A stretch of 64,000 bases of DNA from Vannielia sp. (GTDB lineage: Bacteria > Pseudomonadota > Alphaproteobacteria > Rhodobacterales > Rhodobacteraceae): assembly GCF_029212645.1 (NCBI RefSeq), contig NZ_JARGND010000010.1:1-64000 (forward strand), given 5' to 3'. The position numbers were made by a program, and so were the translations under genes. Shown here one piece after another: positions 8,351 through 17,493 of the stretch; the stretch's first letter is position 1; every line of letters begins with the position of its first letter. The notes under the pieces were generated by a model. It had not been told where the DNA came from. It saw only the letters and a list, made by a program, of their open reading frames with translations, and searched no databases.

Positions 8351-9871
8351 ATGAACGATAAACTAACACAGGCGGAAGTGAACAACGCAGCATGGGCTGC
8401 CTGCGACACCTTCCGTGGCGCGGTCGATCCCGCGCAATACAAGGACTACATCCTAGTGATGTTGTTCCTGAAGTACATCACGGACAACTGGAACGACCAC
8501 TTCGAGACCTACCGCAAGCAGTACGGTGACGATGATGTCCGCATCCGTCGCCGCATGGAGCGTGAGCGCTTCTATCTGCCGGAGGGCGCGAGCTTCTATG
8601 ACCTCTACGAGCAGCGCAACGAGCCCAATATCGGCGAGCTAATCAACATTGCGCTCGAAGACATTGAGGACAAGAACCGCTCCAAGCTCGAAGGCGTGTT
8701 CCGCAACATCGACTTCAACTCGGAATCGAACCTTGGCCGCACCAAGGATCGCAACCGCCGCCTGAAGCACCTCCTCGAAGACTTCAACAAGCCCGCCCTC
8801 GACCTGCGTCCGTCGCGGGTGAAGGAAGACATCATCGGGGAGACCTACATCTACCTGATTTCCCGTTTTGCCTCGGACGCGGGTAAGAAGGCAGGCGAGT
8901 TCTTTACCCCAGCCCCCGTCTCCGGCTTGCTGGCGAAACTCGTTGCGCCAAAGGAAGGCGACACGATCTGTGACCCCGCCTGTGGCTCTGGTTCGCTGCT
9001 GATCAAGGCTTCTGAAATGGTCGGCTCGAACAACTTCGCCCTCTACGGGCAGGAGGTGAATGGCGCGACCTGGGCTCTGGCGCGGATGAACATGTTTTTG
9101 CACGCCAAGGATGCCGCGCGCATCGAATGGTGTGACACCCTGAACAGCCCCGCGCTGATCGAGGGCGACCACCTTCAGAAGTTCGATGTCGTCCTCGCCA
9201 ACCCACCGTTCTCGCTCGACAAGTGGGGCGCGGATGACGCGGACACAGACCAGTATAACCGCTACTGGCGGGGCATTCCGCCTAAGTCCAAGGGCGATTA
9301 TGCTTTCATCACGCATATGATCGAGATCGCCAAGCGCCAGTCAGGCCGCGTGGCGGTGATCGTCCCGCATGGCGTTCTGTTCCGAGGCGGCGCTGAGGGC
9401 AAAATTCGCCGGCAGCTGATCGAGGAAAACTTGCTCGACGCCGTTGTCGGCCTCCCTGCCAACCTCTTCACCACCACTGGCATCCCCGTTGCTATTCTGG
9501 TTTTTGACCGTTCCCGCGAAGAAGGCGGCGCAAACGCGGATCGCAAGGACGTGCTCTTCATCGACGCCAGCAAGGAGTTCACGGCTGGCAAAGCGCAGAA
9601 CGTGATGGACGAGGACACACACATCAAGCGGGTGCTGGACACCTACAGCGCCCGCGAGGAGATCGAGAAGTATTCCCACCTCGCCAGCACCGATGAGATC
9701 GCCGAGAACGGCTATAACCTCAACATCCCGCGCTACGTGGACACCTTCGAACCGGAGGAAGAGATCGACGTCGCCGCCGTGCAAGTGGACATCGTGCGGA
9801 TCGAGAGCGAGCTGGCAGACGTTCGCGCGAAGATGTCGGGCTATTTGAAGGAGCTCGGGATTGATGCGTGA
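8351..9871 (+). CDS. hsdM: Type I restriction-modification methyltransferase subunit
   Basis: This 506-residue adenine methyltransferase of the HsdM family is complete. The N-terminal helical domain spans about 1-150. The catalytic domain has the SAM-binding motif DPACGSGSLL and the N6-adenine motif NPPF (VVLANPPFSLDKWG). The C-terminal helices contact HsdS. Start at ATG 8351, 59 bp after the GIY-YIG gene, although an earlier in-frame extension exists. Its end overlaps hsdS by 8 bases, which fits coupled translation of the M2S core. Confidence 0.95.
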   Translation: MNDKLTQAEVNNAAWAACDTFRGAVDPAQYKDYILVMLFLKYITDNWNDHFETYRKQYGDDDVRIRRRMERERFYLPEGASFYDLYEQRNEPNIGELINIALEDIEDKNRSKLEGVFRNIDFNSESNLGRTKDRNRRLKHLLEDFNKPALDLRPSRVKEDIIGETYIYLISRFASDAGKKAGEFFTPAPVSGLLAKLVAPKEGDTICDPACGSGSLLIKASEMVGSNNFALYGQEVNGATWALARMNMFLHAKDAARIEWCDTLNSPALIEGDHLQKFDVVLANPPFSLDKWGADDADTDQYNRYWRGIPPKSKGDYAFITHMIEIAKRQSGRVAVIVPHGVLFRGGAEGKIRRQLIEENLLDAVVGLPANLFTTTGIPVAILVFDRSREEGGANADRKDVLFIDASKEFTAGKAQNVMDEDTHIKRVLDTYSAREEIEKYSHLASTDEIAENGYNLNIPRYVDTFEPEEEIDVAAVQVDIVRIESELADVRAKMSGYLKELGIDA

Positions 9872-11030
9872 AGGATGGACACCAACGGCTTTTGCGGACA
9901 TCGCCGAATTCCGCAATGGCCTCAACTTTGTGCGTGGAGAGAGTGGCCATACGGTGAAGGTTGTCGGTGTGGGAGATTTTCAGCGGCATGAGACGCTTGC
10001 AGATTTCTCTGATACTGCCTCTGTGACCATTTCCAACCGCATCGCGCAGAAAGACCTTCTCCGCGACAATGACCTTTTGTTTGTCAGATCAAATGGCAAC
10101 AAAGCGCTCGTAGGCCGCTGCGTACTCATTTCTGGGATTAAGGAACCAGTCACGTTCTCGGGGTTCACCATCCGGGCACGAGTCAAATGCCCCAATGTTG
10201 ACCACAGCTACCTTTCCAAGTTGGTGCGGTCACCACTGTTTCTTGAGCACCTGTATCGAAGGGGTGGAGGCTCTAGCATCAGCAATCTTAGCCAAGATGC
10301 GCTTGCCGAGTTCACCTTTGGCCTGCCTCCGCTTCCCGAACAGCGCAAAATCGCGGTGATCCTGCGGACCTGGGACGAGGCGCTCGAAAAGCTCACCGCG
10401 CTGCGGGCCACGAAGGCGCGGCAGCTTGTGGGACTGGGCCTCGCTCTTATTGATCGGGCGGCGAACGAACCGGCTACAGTATCAAGGCCGCTTGCTGACC
10501 TTGTGCGCATCATAAAGGGCAAGCAGCTTAACAAGCTCGACATCGCATCGGGCGAGTATCCTGTCTGGAATGGTGGCATCAGCCCTTCTGGTTTTCATGA
10601 CGAATGGAACACCGAGGGCGGAACAATCACCATCAGCGAGGGAGGCAACTCCTGCGGATTCGTCAACGTGTCCGAAACGCGCTTCTGGCTTGGAGGGCAT
10701 TGCTATGCCTTGCAAGAACTTTCGAACATGATCGAAAGGGATTTCCTCTTTCACGCGCTGAAATCGCGAGAGGCTGAGATCATGCGGCTTCGCGTTGGCT
10801 CTGGCCTCCCGAACATTCAACGCGGTGACCTTGAGCGTCTGCAAGTGGTTGTTCCTGCTCGCGATCTCCAGAAAAAGATTGCCCTTGCCCTCACAGCTGG
10901 GAACGAGGAACTCACTCTTCTCGACACAGAGATTAAAGCCTTGAACGACCAGAAGCGCGGTCTGATGCAGAAGCTCCTGACGGGCGAATGGCGTGTCGAG
11001 GTTTCGGACGATGAGGAGGCAGCGGCATGA
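9864..11030 (+). CDS. hsdS: Type I restriction specificity subunit
   Basis: This 388-residue protein has the normal two-domain HsdS layout. Recognition domain 1 (about 5-155) ends in FGLPPLPEQRKIAVIL and is followed by a long conserved helix (TWDEALEKLTALRATKARQL). Domain 2 (about 205-350) is followed by a second helix (LNDQKRGLMQKLLTGEWRV). The first domain sets one half-site and the second the other; the bipartite sequence cannot be predicted here. The ATG at 9864 overlaps hsdM. The 3' end overlaps the next gene by 4 bases (ATGA). Confidence 0.95.
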   Translation: MREGWTPTAFADIAEFRNGLNFVRGESGHTVKVVGVGDFQRHETLADFSDTASVTISNRIAQKDLLRDNDLLFVRSNGNKALVGRCVLISGIKEPVTFSGFTIRARVKCPNVDHSYLSKLVRSPLFLEHLYRRGGGSSISNLSQDALAEFTFGLPPLPEQRKIAVILRTWDEALEKLTALRATKARQLVGLGLALIDRAANEPATVSRPLADLVRIIKGKQLNKLDIASGEYPVWNGGISPSGFHDEWNTEGGTITISEGGNSCGFVNVSETRFWLGGHCYALQELSNMIERDFLFHALKSREAEIMRLRVGSGLPNIQRGDLERLQVVVPARDLQKKIALALTAGNEELTLLDTEIKALNDQKRGLMQKLLTGEWRVEVSDDEEAAA

Positions 11031-12694
11031 CAGGTAATACACAAAAGCTGTCGATCCGCCTTCTCAAGGATGGTCTTGAACCAAAGGACGGCGCGCGCGA
11101 CGGAGTTGATCTCGAAGCTTGGGACAAGCTCGAAGGCGCTTTGATCGTGCTCGACACAATGGGCGGTGCTGCACCGAAGTGGTCGAAGTTCCTTGAGCTG
11201 TCCGACGAGCAAAAGAAGAAGGTTTACAACAACACAGCCTTTGGACTTGTTTTTATCCCTGCCGCAGGCCGCTGGTTTGCTGTCTCTTTTGGCATGGGGC
11301 ATGTAAAGCTCGACCCTACGAAGTTCGAGCAGGATTTTGGGCTGAGGATCGTTCTCAATTCAGTCGATCCGAACCAGCTCAAAAGCGCTGACGTACGTAC
11401 GCCCGATGAAAATACGCTCTCTCGTCGCTCCCAGACAAGCCGAGGATCGGACCAAACCGCTTTTTTGATCGACGTGGAACGTGACATTGTTCGGGGACTC
11501 GCAGGTACGCCAAAGGACAAGAACTTTGCCTCCCGCGTGGCCGGAACAGACTCGCTTTCAATGGATCGGAAAGTGACGGTAGCTGATCTTCCTGCCGTGT
11601 GCACAGAGACTTTAGCATCTTACCAAAAAGACGACTACAAAGAGCATTTTTCTTGGATCGACCAGATCAAGCATGTTCGTGAAAACGAAATTATCGAGAA
11701 TCTGAACGCGGCGGCGGTAGCCGTAATTGATGCGGCGCTGAAAGGTAGTGAGCCGGAGGGTCTCCATCTTGCTTTCCCGGTCATATACGATCCTGAGAAA
11801 AGCAATCAGCTGCGCTACAAGGGCTTTCGCAGCAGTCAGATTTATCCTGATCTAGACCTTGACGGGTATCTTGAAGCCCTCCAGGAGCGCGGCAAGACTG
11901 ACTATGGGCTCGACGATTTTGGTAGCCACACCGTGCACGAAGTCGATGACGAAGGGCGTGATTGCGGCGGCAAGTGGAAGATCTCTGAGTGTCTGGTATG
12001 CGAAGTCGAGCACGACGGTCGCACCTATGTGCTATCTGGCGGGCGATGGTACGAAGTAGAAAGCGACCTCGCCAAGCAGGTTCAAGAGTTCTTTGAGAAG
12101 CTGGATCGGTATGAACTGCCTGATGCCAAAGCTGAGGAGAATGAGCAGAAGTACAATGCGCGGCTCAAGGTCGAAGAACCCGATCTGCTTTGCCTGGACG
12201 CGCAGTTGGTGAAGCCCACGGGCTCGGCGACCACGATTGAAGTCTGCGATTTTTTGAGCAAAGACAACAGGCTGATCCACATAAAAGATAAGACGTCCTC
12301 TTCACGGTTGAGCCACCTGTTTAGTCAGGGCACTGTGTCTGGTCGTGTACTCATTCTTGATGGTCCATGCCGCGATAAAACACGCGTTAAAGTGGGTGCC
12401 ATACAGGCTCAGACAGGACAGACGGGATTTGAAACGATAATCTGTGCGGATGGCGAAGATTTCCGTCCTCAGGATTTCACAGTCGTTTACGCTGTAATTG
12501 GCACTGGCGAGACACCCAAGCTCCCATTCTTTAGCATGATCACGCTGCGCCAAGCAGCCCGAGAGTTGAAGGCTCTGGGCTATAGCTACGAGTTCGCTTG
12601 GATTAAGAAACCAGCGGCGGTTGGTGTAAAAAAGAAGAAAGCGACGAAGAGTGATGAGGATGACGAAGTGATCGAGGAGGCTCTCGATGCTTGA
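11027..12694 (+). CDS. DUF6119 (TIGR04141) sporadically distributed protein
   Basis: This 555-residue soluble protein sits between hsdS and hsdR, overlapping both by a few bases, so it is made as part of the operon. It matches the DUF6119/TIGR04141 pattern as I know it: an N-terminal SIRLLKDG start, a KWSKFL segment, a conserved core around GLVFIPAAGRWFAVSFGMGH, and a C-terminal region with SRLSHLFSQG. Such proteins are patchily distributed and often found beside restriction or defence genes. No enzymatic motif is clear. The Lys/Asp-rich tail is low complexity. The function is unknown; a regulator or accessory effector of the type I enzyme is the simplest idea. Confidence 0.75.
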   Translation: MTGNTQKLSIRLLKDGLEPKDGARDGVDLEAWDKLEGALIVLDTMGGAAPKWSKFLELSDEQKKKVYNNTAFGLVFIPAAGRWFAVSFGMGHVKLDPTKFEQDFGLRIVLNSVDPNQLKSADVRTPDENTLSRRSQTSRGSDQTAFLIDVERDIVRGLAGTPKDKNFASRVAGTDSLSMDRKVTVADLPAVCTETLASYQKDDYKEHFSWIDQIKHVRENEIIENLNAAAVAVIDAALKGSEPEGLHLAFPVIYDPEKSNQLRYKGFRSSQIYPDLDLDGYLEALQERGKTDYGLDDFGSHTVHEVDDEGRDCGGKWKISECLVCEVEHDGRTYVLSGGRWYEVESDLAKQVQEFFEKLDRYELPDAKAEENEQKYNARLKVEEPDLLCLDAQLVKPTGSATTIEVCDFLSKDNRLIHIKDKTSSSRLSHLFSQGTVSGRVLILDGPCRDKTRVKVGAIQAQTGQTGFETIICADGEDFRPQDFTVVYAVIGTGETPKLPFFSMITLRQAARELKALGYSYEFAWIKKPAAVGVKKKKATKSDEDDEVIEEALDA

Positions 12695-15600
12695 TGGCTT
12701 TGATCCGAGTGAAAAGTACCAATCCCAGATACCTGCGATCCAGACGTTGGTGGCGCTTGGCTTCCAGCCCTTGTCACAGGCGCAGGCAGATCAGCTGCGG
12801 GGTAAAACCCGCAGCGTGATCCTCGACGACATCGTTGTGGAGCAGATGCTGAAGCTCAACAGCTACAGCTATCGCGGCAAGAGCTATGCCTTCGACTTGG
12901 AGGACGCGCATGAAGCGCTACGCCGCCTCAAGCCCACCCCTGACAAGCTCAAGGGGCTGAAGGGCACGAACCAGGATATCTATGATCTCTTGGTTCTGGG
13001 CACGACGATTTCAAAGGCGATTGAAGGCGACAGCAAAAGCTATTCCTTCAAGTACATCGACTGGGAGACGCCTGAAAACAACGTCTTCCATGTGACGGCG
13101 GAGATGAGTGTCGAGCGGACGGCAAGCACCGCGACACGGCGCTGCGATATCGTCTGTTTCGTGAACGGCATCCCGGTCATCGTGATCGAGAACAAGCGTC
13201 CCACAGAGTCGCTCAAGAAGGCTGATAGCCAGCTAATCGGGTATCAGTTTGAGGACAACATCCCGCAGCTCTTCCACTACGCGCAGCTCTTGATGAGCAT
13301 GAAGCGCCAGGAAGCCCGCTACGCCACCGTGGGCACGCCGCGTAAGTTCTGGCAAATCTGGCGCGATGAAGAAGATCAGGATGCGGATATCTCCGCCGCG
13401 ATCAATCGACCTCTGACAGCAGAGGAAAAGAACGCTGTCTTCTCTGGCGACCTGGCCGATGCGCGCGTCTTCTTCGAGGAGCTGGCAGCGGGAGGGGAGA
13501 GGTCGATCAGTGAGCAGGATCGCGCCATCTATGCGATGTGCCGTCCAGAACGCCTTCTCGACCTTGTGCGCCGGTTCACGGTCTTCGATGGAGGGGTGCG
13601 CAAGATCGCCCGCCATCAGCAGTTCTTCAGCATCAGAATAGCTCTCGCCCGCCTGAAAAGCTTTGATCTGGAAAGCCGTCGCAAAGGCGGCGTGATCTGG
13701 CACACGCAAGGCTCAGGCAAGAGCCTGACCATGGTGATGCTCGGGCGTGCTCTTGCTCTCGACAAGGACGTGAAGAACCCCCGTATCCTGATCGTCACGG
13801 ATCGCGATGACCTGGACAAGCAGATCAAGGGCACGTTCAAGTCCTGCGACCTTGAACCCGTGCGGGCAGCCACGGGGGCAAATCTGATCGAGCTGATCAG
13901 AAACCGCAAACCTTTGGTCACGACGATCATCAACAAGTTCGATACCGCCATGAAGACGGGCGACTTCAAGGACGACAGCGCTGACATCTTCGTTCTCGTC
14001 GATGAAAGCCACCGCAGCCAGACAGGTCGCTATGGTGGACACGGCAAGTTTGCCTTGAAGATGCGGCGCATCTTACCGAACGCCTGTTATCTCGGCTTCA
14101 CCGGCACACCGCTTCTGAAGAAGGACAAGAATACCCTCGATACGTTCGGGGGGCTGATTCACAAATATACGATTGATCAGGCAGTGAAGGACGAGGCTGT
14201 TGTCCCGTTGCTCTACGAAGGGCGCTTGGTTGAGCAGCAGGTTAGTGGCGGTGTCGTCGATACCTGGTTCGACAAGATCAGCGAGGGGCTGACGGAAAAG
14301 CAGAAAGCCGATCTGAAGCGGAAATTCTCGCGCATGGATGCCTTGTCCAAGACTAGCCAAGCCATCCGCGCAAAGGCGTTCGATATCTCAGAGCACTTCC
14401 GCCAGTATTGGCAGGGCACGGGCTTCAAGGCGCAACTCGTGGCACCCTCAAAAGCCGCTGCGGTCCGCTTCAAAGAGGTTCTCGACGAAATAGGCCATGT
14501 GACGAGCGAGATCATCATCTCCGCCCCTGACGACAAGGAAGGGAACGAGGAGGTCGATCAGGAATCCAAGGACTTGGTGCGCAAGTTCTGGGACAAGATG
14601 ATGGCCAGGCACAAAACCGAGGACGAGTACAATCGCCAGATCATCGATGCCTTCAAGGGCTCAGGCGATCCCGAAATCCTGATTGTCGTCTCGAAGCTTT
14701 TGACTGGCTTCGACGCCCCGCGCAACACGGTGCTCTACGTGTGCAAGCCGTTGCGGGAACACAATCTTCTTCAAGCCATTGCCCGTGTGAACCGTCTCTA
14801 TGAGGATGACGACAAGGAGAAGCAGTTCGGCTTCATCGTCGATTATGAAGGGCTGCTTGGCGAGCTCGATGCGGCACTGACGACCTATAGCGCGTTTGAG
14901 GGTTTCGACGGCGAGGATGTTGCCGGATCGCTGCACGACATTCGCGAGGAAATCCGCAGGCTGCCGCAGCTGCATAACCAGCTATGGGATGTCTTTAAGG
15001 AGGTTCGCAACAAGAAGGACATGGAGCAGTTCGAACAGCTCTTGGCGGACGATGCCAAGCGCGAAGACTTCTATTCTCGATTGAAGGACTATGGTCGCTG
15101 CCTGCACATCTCGCTGTCCTCCGAGAAGTTTTATGACGTGTTCGACGAGGCGGCGGTCGCCACCTTCACGAAAGATTGGAAAGCTTTCTCAGAGCTGAAG
15201 CGTTCCGTTCAGTTGCGCTATCAGGAAACCGTCGATGTGAAGGAGTTCGAGCCCAAGATTCAGAAGTTGCTCGACGATCATGTCACGGCGAAACCTGCCG
15301 AGGTCATCATCGACCTGGTGAACATCAATGATCCTGACGCTTTGAACGCCGTGATCGAAGAAGAGGGCACGACCGCCGCTTCCAAGGCGGATCGCATTGC
15401 AAGCGCCACCAAACGCACGATCACGGAAAAGATGGAGGAAGACCCTTCCTTCTACAGGCAGTTCTCCGAGATGCTGGCGGAGACGATCCGCGATTACCGG
15501 GAGAAGCGAATTTCGGAGAAGGATTACCTCAAGACAGTTATGGACTTGGCGGGGCGCGTTGCGCGCCGTGATCATGGCCGAGACATGCCCGAAAGCATCA

Positions 15601-15902
15601 AGGGCGACACGGACGCTCAAGCCGTCTTCGGCGTCCTTGAGCCTATCATGAAGGAGATCAACGCAGGCGTTGAGGATACTGTGACAGCCGATGTCGCGCA
15701 GTCGATCATCGGGATCGTCAAGGATCACCACATTGTCGATGTCTGGTCGAACGAGATGGCGCAGAACAACATGCGCAACGCCATCGACGACTACTTCTTC
15801 GATGTTGTGCGCGACGAGAAGGGCATCAAGATTCCCCTCGACCTTCTCGACGACATCGAGTTGCGGATCATGGATATCGCACGGGCGAGGTTCCCCGGGT
15901 GA
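12687..15902 (+). CDS. hsdR: Type I restriction endonuclease/translocase subunit
   Basis: This 1071-residue HsdR has an N-terminal PD-(D/E)XK nuclease domain (about 60-250, with CDIVCFVNGIPVIVIENK carrying the catalytic residues). SF2 translocase domains follow, with Walker A HTQGSGKSLT at about 338-347 and a DEAD-type box VDESHRS near 435. A C-terminal helical region binds the HsdM/S core. All expected motifs are intact, so the enzyme looks functional. It is coupled to the DUF6119 gene (ATG inside the previous gene's end) and to the peptidase gene downstream (GTGA overlap). Confidence 0.95.
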   Translation: MLDGFDPSEKYQSQIPAIQTLVALGFQPLSQAQADQLRGKTRSVILDDIVVEQMLKLNSYSYRGKSYAFDLEDAHEALRRLKPTPDKLKGLKGTNQDIYDLLVLGTTISKAIEGDSKSYSFKYIDWETPENNVFHVTAEMSVERTASTATRRCDIVCFVNGIPVIVIENKRPTESLKKADSQLIGYQFEDNIPQLFHYAQLLMSMKRQEARYATVGTPRKFWQIWRDEEDQDADISAAINRPLTAEEKNAVFSGDLADARVFFEELAAGGERSISEQDRAIYAMCRPERLLDLVRRFTVFDGGVRKIARHQQFFSIRIALARLKSFDLESRRKGGVIWHTQGSGKSLTMVMLGRALALDKDVKNPRILIVTDRDDLDKQIKGTFKSCDLEPVRAATGANLIELIRNRKPLVTTIINKFDTAMKTGDFKDDSADIFVLVDESHRSQTGRYGGHGKFALKMRRILPNACYLGFTGTPLLKKDKNTLDTFGGLIHKYTIDQAVKDEAVVPLLYEGRLVEQQVSGGVVDTWFDKISEGLTEKQKADLKRKFSRMDALSKTSQAIRAKAFDISEHFRQYWQGTGFKAQLVAPSKAAAVRFKEVLDEIGHVTSEIIISAPDDKEGNEEVDQESKDLVRKFWDKMMARHKTEDEYNRQIIDAFKGSGDPEILIVVSKLLTGFDAPRNTVLYVCKPLREHNLLQAIARVNRLYEDDDKEKQFGFIVDYEGLLGELDAALTTYSAFEGFDGEDVAGSLHDIREEIRRLPQLHNQLWDVFKEVRNKKDMEQFEQLLADDAKREDFYSRLKDYGRCLHISLSSEKFYDVFDEAAVATFTKDWKAFSELKRSVQLRYQETVDVKEFEPKIQKLLDDHVTAKPAEVIIDLVNINDPDALNAVIEEEGTTAASKADRIASATKRTITEKMEEDPSFYRQFSEMLAETIRDYREKRISEKDYLKTVMDLAGRVARRDHGRDMPESIKGDTDAQAVFGVLEPIMKEINAGVEDTVTADVAQSIIGIVKDHHIVDVWSNEMAQNNMRNAIDDYFFDVVRDEKGIKIPLDLLDDIELRIMDIARARFPG

Positions 15903-16615
15903 GCGCTGAGGTTCTTGAGGCAAGCTTCGGCAGCGAGACAATCCGTTTTTCTGTCGTCAGGCGGGTTCGAAAAACCCTGTCCATAAGCGTCTTGCCTGAC
16001 CAGCAGGTCGAGGTTGTCGCGCCCGAAGACGCGAGCTCTGAACGTATCATCGATAAAGTGCGCAAACGCGCGCCGTGGATATGCAAGCAGCTGCGCTACT
16101 ACGACCAGTTCCAACCAAAAACGCCGGAACGGCGCTACATCGGCGGTGAGACCCACCTGTATTTGGGTCGCCAATATAAACTCAAGGTGATCCCCGGCAT
16201 ACAGAACATCGTCAAAATGCAGCGCGGTCAGCTGGTGGTTTGGAGTACGAAGCCAGGTCGCACCGCCCAGACCCGCGAGCTTGTCCGAGACTGGATGTTA
16301 CAGCGTGCCCAGATCAAATTTGCGGAGCGTTTGGACATCTGTCGAGGGCGCTTTCCAGACCCTGAGAAGGTCGTTCCGAATAGCATCATCATTCGAGAGC
16401 TGAGCCTTCGGTGGGGCTCAATGACAGGGCGGCGGAATTTGGTGCTCAATCGCGCACTGATCGGTGCCTCCACCGAAGCTATTGACTATGTGATCACTCA
16501 CGAGCTGTGCCACATCGACCACCCAAATCACGGGACAGCTTTTTTTGAATCTTTGAGACGCGTTATGCCGGATTGGGAAAAGCGCAAGCTGAGACTGGAG
16601 CGCCAGATGGCGTAG
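15899..16615 (+). CDS. DUF45 / YgjP-like zinc metallopeptidase
   Basis: This 238-residue protein has the C-terminal HELCHIDHPNHGTAF motif, i.e. HExxH with a further His, typical of the DUF45 (M48-like) family. The central RELSLRWGSM segment is also characteristic. Members very often follow hsdR in type I operons, and their substrate is not known. It starts at a GTG overlapping hsdR by 4 bases. It is the last gene of the restriction operon; the hairpin-rich region follows at once. Confidence 0.9.
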   Translation: MSAEVLEASFGSETIRFSVVRRVRKTLSISVLPDQQVEVVAPEDASSERIIDKVRKRAPWICKQLRYYDQFQPKTPERRYIGGETHLYLGRQYKLKVIPGIQNIVKMQRGQLVVWSTKPGRTAQTRELVRDWMLQRAQIKFAERLDICRGRFPDPEKVVPNSIIIRELSLRWGSMTGRRNLVLNRALIGASTEAIDYVITHELCHIDHPNHGTAFFESLRRVMPDWEKRKLRLERQMA

Positions 16616-17020
16616 TGGAGCCACCTATCCAAGCCGAATGAAAGGTCAGTCTCCATGAAATGGTCTGGATGAAGTCCTCATGGGGGTATCGGTGGGAGCT
16701 CGAAGGCTCCCCTGATTGGTGATCGAACGGCCATTCGTTTGTGCATGGTTCGGTGCAGGTGGAGAGGCATGTCTCCAAGTCCTGTGAGTGGGTTTCAAGG
16801 GGCACGATAGCCCCTGATCTTCCTGAAAGGATCGATGGGTGCAGGGAGAGCGAAGTCTCCCGCGAGTGTTTGACCGGCGATACGGTCTGCTGGCTCTGAA
16901 ATGGGTTCAACACCCTGAAAAAGCCATGGCCGGAGGGATGCAACGGGAGCGCGCAGCGGGCTCCCTTGCCAAGATGCGGTGTACTACACCGCACATCTTG
17001 CGGGTGGTAGATAATTGAAA
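16616..17020. ncRNA. Hairpin array, candidate structured noncoding RNA
   Basis: There is no supported gene here, but there is a dense series of perfect hairpins: 16694-16711 (6 bp), 16761-16776 (5 bp, inside an outer CAGG/CCTG stem), 16798-16815 (6 bp), 16844-16861 (6 bp), 16872-16887 (5 bp), 16903-16915 inside an outer stem TGGCT/AGCCA (16891-16926), 16945-16965 (6 bp), and 16970-17000 (6+6 bp with a 2-base bulge). Four loops are alike (TCGAAG, ACGATA, GCGAAG, GCGATA). CCACC near 16621 and GGTGG near 17004 could close the whole. The strand is undetermined; plus is likelier because it follows the plus-strand operon. I could not match it to a known RNA family. Confidence 0.45.
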
Positions 17021-17493
17021 ATCACTTGGATATTTGTGCGACGCAGAACGAACGGCTGCCTCGAAGCGAAATAAGGACACCCGCCAAAATCGAGGCTTTC
17101 AACAGGTGCCGGTGCAAACATCATTGGTCCGCGCTCTCGGAAGGCCGAAGTGATCTGCGATGAGTTGAATGATTACACGTTCGCGATGGAACAGGCGTTG
17201 GGCCTACGGACGTCATCTTGCGACAACAAGGTCGGTTTTCCGAACCTACTGCCGCGTTCACGAGCCTGCCGATGAGCTCTTCCTCATGTACCGTGGACCA
17301 ACTCGCGCTTGCAAACCGCAGAGTGTTTGTCGAGCATTCGTGAGACGTGCTACAAGAGCTGAGCGCTGGCAGGCGGATGTCCCGACGACCCCGTTCAATC
17401 CGATGAATCTTCGTTAGGAGCATCCCTATAACTGTTCATCAGAAATAAGCCGGATTGTCGGCTATAACCGCTCAAGAGTTTCGAGGTCAAGAT
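17021..17493. other. Stretch without a clear gene
   Basis: Several short open frames exist on both strands (for example 17169-17417 plus), but none has a ribosome binding site and recognisable protein character together. It may contain a decayed gene and the promoter for the cold-shock-like/HTH gene that follows. Confidence 0.4.

Noticed and set aside
16616-17020. A CRISPR array or group II intron in the hairpin region
   Set aside because: The hairpins differ in sequence and spacing, no direct repeats with spacers are seen, and no reverse transcriptase or intron domain V motif is present.
17169-17417. An 82-codon gene before the cold-shock-like gene
   Set aside because: It has no ribosome site and a random-looking Arg/Trp composition.
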